Shown here one piece after another: positions 44,801 to 56,800 of a DNA stretch of 64,000 nt. Every line of letters begins with the position of its first letter. Position 1 is the first letter of the stretch. The translations under genes were made by a program, and so were the position numbers. Source of the DNA: Caenorhabditis remanei (lineage: Eukaryota > Nematoda > Chromadorea > Rhabditida > Rhabditidae); the NCBI RefSeq assembly GCF_010183535.1, contig NC_071330.1, forward strand, positions 15,295,717 to 15,359,716, given 5' to 3'. Below the pieces are notes generated by a model. It saw only the letters and a list, made by a program, of their open reading frames with translations, was not told where the DNA came from and ran no database searches.

Positions 44801-47800
44801 GCTGTGCCGAGTGTCGAAATGAGCTCCGAAACGCCGCTGTCGAGACGATTCGTCGTCACGGAGCCGCGTGTATGAATAGGCTCCTCCCACTTTTGGAGCA
44901 AATGTCCGATGAGACGCCGGCAACGGATGATAACAGACGACAGGGATTGGTGGTGTTGTTGGGAACGTTGGCTCAATATATTGATAGTACGGAGAAGGTG
45001 AAGAGTATTGTGGCGAGACTGATTGAAGCGTTGGGTACGCCGAGTCAGACGGTTCAGGTACGGTTAAACGGCTGAAAAAATGGAGAAATTTGGCTGAAAA
45101 TAACCAGAATTTGAAGAAAATGACTGAAAATCTGACTAAAACTACCGAAATGTGACTGAAATTAGCTGGAATTCATTCAAAATTCAGCAAAAATCGGTAA
45201 TTTTGCTATGTTTTGACTGAAATTTGGCTAAAATTTATCGGTTTTTCCGTATCTGTCAATGTTTCTGGGCGTCCAGATGTCTAAATTTTCGAAAATCAGT
45301 TAAAATTGATGAAAGCTGCTGAAAATAGCCAAAATCCGAAAAATTAGACTGAAAATCGGTTAAAATTTATCCAAAATTCAGCAAAAATCGGTAATTTTGC
45401 AATGTTTTGACTGTGTTTTCAATCGTTTTTTGGTATAATTGGATCAGTTTTCAGTTGTTTCTAATTGCCAATGATTAGATGTAAAGTTCACAGAATTTCA
45501 GCCAATTTCAGTCAAAATATTGCAAAATTACCGATTTTCGCTAAATTTCAGTCAAATTTTGATCGTTTCATTCAGATTTTCAAGAAAATTTTTCAAAAGT
45601 TGATAGCAGAGTCAATTTTAAAGCGATTTTAGATATTTTGGCTGAAAAATCAAGTTATTCGCAAAAATCCAGGTTTCTGGCAGAAAAATTCCAGTTTTTG
45701 GCTGAAAACTTCATAATTTTGGTTGAGAATTCCAGTTTTTCAGCAAATTTTAATCCAAAAATCTAGATTTTTCGCTATTTTATCTGGAATTCGATAAAAG
45801 TATCAAAATTTGACTGAAATTTGTCGAAAATTTAGTGAAAATTTGTAGTTGTCTGAAAATTGGCTGAAATTTTCTTTAAAAACGCGAAATTGTGATTACT
45901 ACGACTGAAACTCACGAAATTCAGCTGAAAATGAGATTTTTTGAAATTTTAAGACATTTTCTTCATTTTTGGCTGAAAATCCAGGTTTCTGGGTGAAAAA
46001 TTCAGATTTTGGCTGAAAATTTCAGAATTTTGGTTTAAAATTCCAGTTTTTCAGCAAATTTTAATCCAAAAATCTAGATCTTTCGCTATTTTATCTGAAA
46101 TTCGACTAGAATCCTTTGCTCATAGCTGGAATTTCAGAATTCCACAACCATTTTCAGTCAGTTTTGGCTGTAAATTCATGATCTTTATCCAATTCTTCGC
46201 CTTTTCTCCGAATTTTCGACTGAAAATCTAGTTTTTTGACAGAAAAATTCAGATTTTTAGGCTGAAACTCAAGATTTTCGACTGAAAAATCCAATTTTCG
46301 ACTCCTTTCTCACAATTTCTTCATTTCTTTCAGGAATCAGTTTCCCGTTGTTTGGCTCCACTCGTCCCAAAAATTCGTCAAGACGCGAAGGATCTCGTCA
46401 GCAAATTGCAATGGACACTCTTCGAATCGGAAACGTACGGAGAACGTCGTGGAGCCGCTTACGGTATCGCCGGATTGATGAAAGGAATGGGAATTATTGC
46501 GTTGAGAGACACCGATCTTCTCGCTTCGATTCAGAAGAATATGGAGGATAAGAAGTCGCCGAAACATCGAGAAGGCGGTCTTCTGGCACTCGAAATTCTG
46601 TGTTCGACGATTGGAAAACTATTCGAACCGTATATTCTGAAAGCACTTCCAGCACTATTGATCACTTTTGGAGACTCAGATTCGAATGTTAGACAGAGTG
46701 CCGAGGATACGGCGAAGGCGATGATGGCGTCGATGACGGTGTACGGAACGAAATTAGTGTTGCCGCTGTTGTTGGTGGCGATTGATGATGACTCGTGGAG
46801 GACGAAGTGTGCCGCTGTGAGTTTTGGAATGGAAAAGTGATGGAAAACGAGTCAAAAATTGGATTTTTCAGCAGAAAATTAGGAAAAAAGGCGAAAAATT
46901 GGCTGAAAATCCAAAATTTATAGCCAAAACTAGATAGAATAGAGAAAAATAGATTTAAAAGTCAAGCTTTTGGCTGAAAAACTGAAATTTTCAGCCTGAA
47001 AACTGGATTTTCAGTGAAAATTTCAGCTTTGTGACTGAAAAATCCGGAATTTTCATCAAAAAATCTCTAATTTTCAGGCAAAAACTGGAATTTTCAGTCT
47101 AAAATGTTGAGTTTCAGCCTAACATTTTGAACTTCAATTAAAAATTTTAATTTTTCAGCCAAAATTGAGTTTTGGTTGGACTTTTGAGGCAAGAATTGAG
47201 CTCGAAAAATTGACTGAAAAACCAAAATTTAAAGCCAAGACTGAGTTTTTCAGCAAAATAAAGATTTTAAGAAAGTTAGGTTTAGTGGCATACTGATAGA
47301 TAGGTTTCGGACTTTTTCGGTAGAAAAATTGAGATTTTAAAGATTTTTGATTAAAAAAATGGTTAAAACGCCAAATCTCTTACATTTTTATCTGAAATTC
47401 GAGAATTTGGACATTCGGACATCCAGAAACACAGAAATCTAATTGAATTGAACATTTTCAGCCTGCAAATCATCAGAATCTTCTATTTTTCAGTCAGATT
47501 CCCATCCACTTGTGTTTCTGTATGTCCGGATGTCCACAATTTCAAATTTTGACTGAAAATGAGTCTAAATTTAGTTTTTGGTATCTACATTCCGAAATTT
47601 AGTGATGATATTTAGAGAAAAACTGAATTTCGACTGATTTCTGATTTAAAAAGCGCTAAAAATTGAGTTTTTTTCACCGATTTCCAGCTAAAAACTCCCC
47701 AAATTTTCAGACAGAACTGCTCGGCTCAATGGCATCTGTGCTCCGCGTCAACTCTCTTCATGTCTTCCGAATATCGTTCCAAAACTCATTGAAATTCTCG

Positions 47801-50800
47801 CAGATTCGTCGTCAAAAGTTCAAAAATCTGGAGAAAAAGCGCTTCAACAAATCGCTCGCGTCGTTCGAAATCCGGAGATTCTTGGAGTGACGAATCAGTT
47901 GATGGCGGGTCTTCTGGATCCGGCGAGCAAGACGTCGGCGGCTCTTCAGGCAGTGCTCAACACGAAATTCATTCATTACATCGACGCGCCGTCATTGGCT
48001 CTCATGATGCCAATCGTCAGAAGAGCTTTCGAGGATCGAAACAGTGAAACGAGACGAGTCGCCGCACAAATCATCAGTAATATCTATTCATTGACGGAGA
48101 ATAAGGATATGGAACCATACTTGGCACATATGGTACCTGGTGAGTTGAGAATTGCTCAAAAATTGAGAAAATTGAGTTAAAATTGACAATTTTTGCTGAA
48201 AATCAGTTAAAATTGCACAAAAACTATGTAAAATACGTTAAAATTGACGAATTTTGATCTGAAAATACTTTAAAATTAACAATTTTCTTTATTTTTCAGA
48301 CTAGTTTTCGGATTTTCAGAGAGTTAGGTATAGTGAGAATTTCAGACTTTCCAGTTGGAAAAATGAGATGAGGAAAATTCTGGAAATCCGGATGTCATCA
48401 AAGACACACAGAGAGACAGACTGATCGCTGATTTTGGACAGTTTTTTAGAGAAAATAGTGTTGAAATTGACAATTTCAGCCAATAAATTACTGAAAATCT
48501 GTTAAAATCTGAAAATTCGAATAATTCAAACAATTTTTGAAGAAATTCAAACATAAAATTGGATTTTTCAAGCAGAAAACTGGTCGAATAGCTGAATTTC
48601 AGACTTTTCAGAGTCAAAGTTTCCAAAATCTCAAGGCAAAACTCATTTGGAACTGAACATTTTTAAAATTTCAGTCAAAAATCTAAATTTTCAGCTTAAA
48701 ATCGTGATTTTAGACAATAATTCATAGTTTAAGACGTCTAAACAGTCGATTTCTGTGTTTTTGGATGTTCGGATTTCCAAACTTCCGAATTTCAGCTGAA
48801 AATGTCTGAAAATTTGAGTCCAGATGTCGTTTTTGGCCAGTTGTCAGTCAAAAATCTTAAAAATCTCAATTTTTCCACCAAAAAGTCTGAAACTCATCTA
48901 TAAACATGCCACTATACCTAACTTTCTGAAAGTTCTATAAATCGTTTGAGACTTTCCGGATTTCTAAATTTCCGACAGGAAAATTAAGATGTTTCAAGTT
49001 TTTGCATGAGATTCTGATCATTTTCAGACTGAAAATGCTCAATTTCGTAGTTTAAGACGTTTAAATAGTCGATTTTTGTGTTTCCGCATGTCCGGATGTC
49101 CACATTGACGGATTTCAGATAATAAAATAAGTTAAAAAGCGTAAATTTAGCTGAAAATTGACGAATTTTGAACAGAAAACTCACTAATTCCAGGACTCCA
49201 ACGCTCGCTGCTCGATCCGGTGCCAGAAATTCGTGCAGTCTCCGCGCGAGCTCTCGGAGCCGTCGTCTCGAAATCAGGTGGCTCGACATCAGAGAATCTC
49301 CGTAGTCAAGTGATTCCATGGCTCAAAGAGAAACTCATTTCCCCACAATCGACTGTCGACCGTTCTGGAGCCGCCCAAGGATTGTGTGAAGTGCTCGCCG
49401 GTGCGGGAACCGAACAATTGGAATACGTCATGCCGGAGATTATTCACGCGACTGAAAGTACCGATGTGTCGGCTGAAACTCGTGATGGATACATTCTGAT
49501 GTATATCTATCTGCCAATGACATTTGGAGATCGTTTCGTACCGTACCTTCCACAAGTTGTACCGCCCATTTTGAAGGCGTTGGCTGATGAGAATGAGTGA
49601 GTTTTTGGGAGATGAGGAAATTGGGCTGAAAATGGTGAAAAATTGGCTGAAAATAGTTCGAAAACCGAGTATTTTGGCTGGAAATAGTCTGAAATCGAAA
49701 GATCTTTTGAAAATCGCGATTTTCAATCAAAAATTGTTTGAAAACCGAGATTTTCGGCTGAAAATGGTTCGAAATTTGCCATTTTCAGCTGACAAGTGCC
49801 CAGAAACTGAGATTTGAAACAATTTTGCATTTTGACTGAAATTTAACTATTCCGATGAGTGAGTTTTTGGGTCAATGGAATGAGGGCTGAAAATGGTTGG
49901 GAAATTGCGATTTTGAGCTGAAAATTGGTCTAAAATAGAAAAATGAATCAAAAATCGCGATTTTCTGCCGAAAATTGATATAGAATCTCGATTTTGAGCT
50001 GAAAAAGTGCCAGAAAACCGAAATTTTTAGTCAAAATTGGTATGAAACCGCGATTTTAATCTGGAAAGTGCCTGAAAACTGAGATTTTCGGCTGAAAATG
50101 GTATAAAATTGATAATTTTTTCATTTTTGACTGAAATTTCTAAATTTTCACGACGAAATGAGTTTTGGCATGTGTTTTCGAGAAATTTAATTTTGAAAAT
50201 CTGTAAATCCGCTATAAAACGCGTTTTCAGTGTGAAAAACCCTTTTTTGTCTTAAATTCCATTCGGGAAATCTGAAATTCTCACTATACCTAACTCTAGA
50301 TTCTCAGTGAATTAGGTATAGGGAGAATTTCAGATTTTCCGGTGGAGAACTCAAGTGTTTTTCTTAAAACTAGTCTGAAAATATAGAAAATACCACATTT
50401 TCTGGAATTTTTTCAGCTAAAATCCATGAAAAATCTCATTTTTCCAGCCGAAAAACCTGAAATTCTTTCACTATACCTAACTCTTTCTCTGAAATTTTCA
50501 GATACGTTCGCGCGTCAGCCCTCAAGGCGGGACAACGTCTGATCTCTCAATTCTGTGCTCACGCTCGTAAACTGTTGCTCCCACAACTTCAATTGGCTCT
50601 GATGGATGAGAATTGGCGAATTCGTTACGCTTCGGTTCAACTTATCGGCGACTTCCTCTTCAACATTTCTGGAATTTCTGGAAAATCGACGTCATCGACG
50701 GCCGACGAGGACGATACGATGGGAATGGAGCAGGCGGGCAAGGTTCGCACTTTTTTTCGAACCAAAAATCATCAATATCGAACCAGAATACGTCAGAGAG

Positions 50801-53800
50801 CGTCTCAACGTCTTCTGACAGCTTGAGATTTTCAGAAAAGTTGAAAACTGACTCATTTTTCCTGCGATGACAGTCGAAAGCCCAAATTTGGTCTAAAGTG
50901 TGAATTTCAGTGCAAAAGTATCATTTCTTCATTGATTTCAGCCATTTTTTGGTCAAAAATCACTAAAAACGCTGAAAAATACTTATTTTCGAGCGATTTT
51001 CAGCCGAAATCCCAAATTTGAGGTGTAAACGGTGAATTTCAGCGCAATTATCTGGAAATTTTCAGTCCCCACTATACCTAATTAGAGTTTCGAATTTGGC
51101 TGAAAACGTGATTTTCAACAAAGAAAATTTAGATTTTTCTTTCGAAATTAGGGAAATCTTCTCCTGAAACTAGTAATCTGAAAATTTAGCTGAAAATTCG
51201 AACGGATCTTGTGAAAATCCGATTTTTGTACCTAAACATCCCATTCTTAGTATCAAAACTCAGTCTGAAACCCCCTGAAACTAAAAAATGGAATTTTCAG
51301 TCCAATTATACCTAACCCTGCTGGAAGTGAAGTTTTCAGCGTCTGAAACGAACTCTAAGCGGTTTCAGACTGAAAATTTAAAATTATCATTCTAAAATTG
51401 AGTTTCTGAGACAATTTTCGCTGTTTTATGTACAAAAATCTGGAATTTTCAGTGTCCGACTATACCTAACTCTTTCCATTTCTTCAGGTGATCGTCAGAG
51501 CTCTCGGACAGAAAGATAGAGATCGCGTGCTCGCTGGACTCTATTTGACACGATCAGATGTTGCACTCGTCGTTCGACAAGCCGCTGGACACGTCTGGAA
51601 AATGGTTGTATCGAATACGCCGAGAACGCTGAAAGAAGTGACGAAAGTTCTGTTCGAGATGGTCGTCGACTCGCTCGCTTCGACTTGTGATGAAAGACAA
51701 CAGATGGGAGCGAGATGTTTGGGAGAGTTGGTTAGGAAGATGGGTGATAAGGTATGTTTGAGTTTTGGATAGAAAATTTGGCTGAAAATGTGAGATTTTC
51801 AGCTCGAAAAGGAGGATTTTAGAGTCTTTTAGTGAGAAAATGGTCATTTTTACATGGAAATCGAGCTATAAATGAATAAAAATCGGCTGAAAATGATTCC
51901 AAAATCGCGGTTTTCAGCCAAACATGGCCTAGAATCACGATTTCTAGCTGAAAAGAGCCCGAAAACGGGTATTTTTAGCTGAAAATTGGCTGAAAAGAGT
52001 CTGTTGGCTCGAAAAAGTGAAATTTGAGTTTGGAGAGGAGATTGGCTGAAAATTGGAGAGTTTTAGCTTAGATTAGCTTGAAAATCCAAAAATACCAAGT
52101 TTCAAGATGGAAATTGAGCTTTGAGCTGAAAATTGAAGTTTCTGAGCTTATAGCCGAAAATTTGCGCACAAAATTCGAGATTTTCAGCTTGGAAAAATGG
52201 GATTTTAGAGTCTTCCCGTATAAAATGGCCGCTTTCAGATAGAAATTAGCCTAAAATATCTAGAATCGCGATTTTTGGCTGAAATGAACCCGAAAACCAT
52301 AATTTTCGGCTGTAAATGGTCTGAAAATAGTCTTTTGGCCCGAAAAATTGAAATATGAGTTTACGTGAGAATTGAGGGAAAATATGAGATTTTCAGCTCA
52401 AAAATCCGAAATTCATGAGTTTTGGGATGAAAATTGTGCTGGAAACGGGATTTTTTTGATAGACAAATTGAAAATTTTGAGTTTTCAGCTGAAAATTTAA
52501 GATTTTTGAGTCTGAAATTTGGCTGAAAATGAGATTTTTCGTCTCTAAGTGGTCTCAGACTGAATTCCTTCTGTGAAGCGTGAAAGTTGTCTCAGAAAGT
52601 CCTTTTTTTACAAAAAAAGTCTGAAATTTTCAGCCCCACTATACCTAACTCGGATTTCTCAGAGTTAGGTATAGTGGGTCATGGCTAAAACCCCTTAAAT
52701 TGATTGAAAGTTCCAGATTTTTATTCTAAAATTGAGTTTCTGAGACATTTTTTCACTTCAAAGAAGGATTTCAAATAGAGAATTTCAGATTTTCAGTCTG
52801 AAACCGCTTAAAAACGAAAAATCTGGAAATTTTAAGCCAAATTTCCATATCAAAAAATGCGAGTTTTGTGCCTAAAAATAGCATTTTCAGTATCAAAACT
52901 CAGTCTGAATCCGCTTAGAGTTTCGAACTTGGCTGAAAACGTGATTTTCAACAAAGAAAATTTAGACTTTTCTTTCGAAAATAAGGAAATCTCCTCCTAA
53001 AACTAGTATTTAGGCTGCAAATCTGAAAAGTTAGCTGAAAATACGAACGGATCTTGTGAAACTCAGTCTGAAACCCCCTGAAACCAAAAAATCTGAAAAT
53101 TTTCAGCCTCACTGTACCTAACTCTCTTAATTTCAGGTGATCAACGACGTTCTGCCAGTGCTCGACGCGAATCAGAAGTCTGAAGAGGTAGCGAAACGTG
53201 TTGGAGTGGCGATGGCTCTCCACGAAATCATTGGAAATATGAGTAAAGAAGTGACGAATCATTATCTCTCTGCAATTGTCGAACCCGTCCGAAAATCGAT
53301 TTGTGACGAAAGTGAATTGGTGAGAGAAGCGGCGGCCGACACATTTACAGTCTTATATCATGTCGTTGGAAATGAGGCATTGGATGAGATTATTTGCCCT
53401 CTGCTGGAACAATTGACACCCGAACAAGATCATATTCTTCAAGGACTTTGTGATGTGATGAGACAGAATGCCAAATCAATGTTACCGTATCTCTTGCCGA
53501 AACTCACGAAACCGCCTGTCAATGTGCACGCGTTGTGCTCATTGGCCGCTGTGTCGGGAGACTCGTTGTCGAGGTGAGAATGAAGGCTGGAAATCGATAA
53601 TTTGACCGGAAATTAGCCTAAAACAGTCTGGAAATGACATTTTTGCGCTTAAATTGTTAAAAATAGCTCAAAAATCGGCATTTTTCAGACATTTTTGAGA
53701 GATTTTGACCGAGAATTGGCTTTTTTTTCGGATGAAATTCATCCTTTAAATTCCGAATTGTAATTTTTGGTTGAAAATCGCTCTAAAATGAGTTTTTCAG

Positions 53801-56800
53801 TTATTTTTGAGTGATTTTTACTGAAAAATCAGCTGAAAACAATCTATAAATGACATTTTTTGCGCTGAAGTTCGCCTTCTGACTTCAAGCCCTATTCTGA
53901 TATATTCCGGAGTGATTTTGATGATTTTTGATTTAAAAAGCGATTCTGACGTCAATTTTTGGCTATTTTGCAGTTTTTTGATCACAACAGGAAAGACAGG
54001 AATGGGTTTTAACGTCTTCTGGAGCTTCTGAATCCCCGAATCTTTTTTTAAATTTCTCAGACGACGTGACGACGTCTGGAATCCTAAATTCGATGAAATC
54101 GCACAGAAACCGATTCCTGACGTCTTAAGAGAAGTTGTATAAAAGAATTTGCGATTTATAAGCTCAAGAAAACGTTAAGACCCATTTATGTGTCTTCTGG
54201 TGATCAAAAACAGCAAAATAGCCTAAAATTGACGTCAGAATCGTTTTTTCGAACCAAAAATCATCATAATCGTTCCAGAATACGTCAACGTCTTCTGACT
54301 GCTTCAAATTTTTAAAAAGCTGATAATTACCGGAAAAATGAGATTTACACTTCAATTTTCAGCTTTTCTGAAAATTTGAAGCAGTCAGAAGACGTTGAGG
54401 TGCTCTATGACAGATTCTGGAGCGATTTTGATGATTTTTGGTTCGAAAAAAGCGATTCTGATGTCATTTAAATCGATTTTGTCACCATACTCCATGAATC
54501 TCACATTCCCACGGCCTCCTGCAGAGGCCCTCTCAAAGTACTGTACGCAGTGCATTGAGAGGCCTCCGCTGGAGGCCTTGCATTCCTAATCCCTCCATCC
54601 CTCCGTCATTCATCAAATTTTCAGACAATTACCGAAAGTGCTCGATGCTCTGCTTGCCTCTTGCGAAACGAACGATGAGAACGATCCAATGATTGAATCA
54701 TGTGAGAAAGTGGTCATCGCAGTGACAGATGAAGACGGAGTGCCCGTTCTCATTGATTATCTCATCCAGAAGGCGTCACAAGACGCCAATGTCCCTGCTG
54801 CCGTCCTTCTGAATACATTCATCGCAAAATCTGGAGTCTCGTTGGCCGATCAAGCAGAAGACGTTCTTCCGGGTCTTCTGAATCTCTACACGTCATCGAA
54901 TCCACAAATTGTCGATCACTCGATTGGTGCCGCCGTCGCGTTGACTCAATCGATGGATCAGAGAGAATTGGTTCAAGTTCTGCCTGTCGTCAAGAAGGCT
55001 ATCAATATTGTTGTTGCTGGAGCCAAGGGACAACAGATTCCAGGTTGGATTTGCAGATTTTCAGATGAAAAATGAGATTTTCCGCTGAAAATTTGAGAAA
55101 AAAGCTAAAATCTGGAAATTTTTGACTGGAATCATGAGATTTGAGCTCCGAAAATGAGATTTTCGATGAAAAAATAAGATTTCTGGATGGAAAATGATAT
55201 TTTTACATAAAAAATGAGATTTTTAGATGGAAAATTAGTTTTTAGATGAAAATCTTTAAAAACGCTGAAAATTTTGTCTCTGAAACTCATTTTCATGGGT
55301 TTTTCACAATTTTCAGTCCAAAATCTCTCAAATCTTTGATTTTCCACTGAAAACCGTATTTTGTATCCCTTTATCATCGAAAACCCCCGGATTTCTGAAA
55401 ATTTTCAGATTTATAGTTCAAAAACGTTAAAATCCTCGATTTACAGTCCAAAAAATCTGAATTTCAATCTCAATTTTCCAGGATTCACTCATCCAAAATC
55501 ACTGTTCAGTTCTAAAATATTGTTAGAAAAATCTCATTTGTCGTCTTTTTTGAGTTAAAAACCACGATTTCCAGCGATTTTCAGTCCAAAAAACGTTGAA
55601 AATCCTCGTTTTTCGCTCTTAAATTCACGATTTTCAGTCCAAAAACTCTGAAAAAATCCCAATTTTTCCAGGATTCACTCATCCAAAATCACTGCAACCA
55701 CTCGTCGTAATGCTTCGCGAGGCGATTCTTCAAGGACAAGTCGAAATGAAGGCGTTGGCGGCGGAGGACACTCGGAATGGTTGTGAAAGTGTCCGACGTC
55801 ACTGCTCTGAAGGCTCACGTCGTCAATATCACGGGACCACTGATTCGAGTACTCGGAGATCGATTCCCAGCGAATGTGAAACTTCCGATAATTGAGACTC
55901 TGTCGAAACTTTGGACAAAGTCTCGTCTATGCTCCGCCCATTCCTTCACAACTCCAATCGACATTCCTCAAAGCACTTCAAGATCAGACGTCACGACCGG
56001 TACGGTTGGCGGCTGGAGGAGCACTCGCCCGGCTGATGAAATACACCCGAAACCAGAAGCCACGATGACGGAATTGTTGAAGTTGTTGGCAACGTCCACG
56101 GATCAACAGTTGATGTGAGTTTTGGGTGGAAAAAATATGAAAATCGGTTGAAAATTACCCAAAATCCGGCTCAAATCAGCTGAAATCGGTCATTAAAATT
56201 GGCTAAAATCGGCCGAAATCGGCTCAAATCGGTTGAAATTTGTTGAAATTGGCTGAAATTGACTGAAATTTGTAGAAAATTGGCTGGCGCACCTTGGACG
56301 CGTCTCCAATGAATCAGAGACAGACGCGTTTTTCCCCTTCAAAAATTCGGTCAAAAATCAGCTAAAATTAGTTGAAGTCGGTTTGAAAATCGGTTGAAAT
56401 TGGCTGAAAATTGACTGAATTTGGCTGAAATCGATTGAGATCGGTTGAAATCGGCTGAAAATCGCTGAAAATCGGTTGGAATCGGCTGAACATGAGCAAA
56501 AATTGGTTGAAAATGCTCTAAAATCAGCTGAAATCGGTTAAAATCGGTTGAAATCGACTGAAATCGGTTGAAATTGGCTGAAAATGACCTCAAATTGGTT
56601 GAAATTAGCTGAAATCGGGTGAAATTCGATTGAAATTGGCTGAAAATGACTTAAAATTGTCTGAAATTGGCTGAAACTGCTCAAAGACTGATTTTCGCCA
56701 ATTTCAGGCCGATTTTTGGCCAATTTCTACTGATTTCTACTGATTTCAACTGATTTCAGTCGATTTTCAGCAAATTTCAGCCGATTTAAACCGATTTCTG

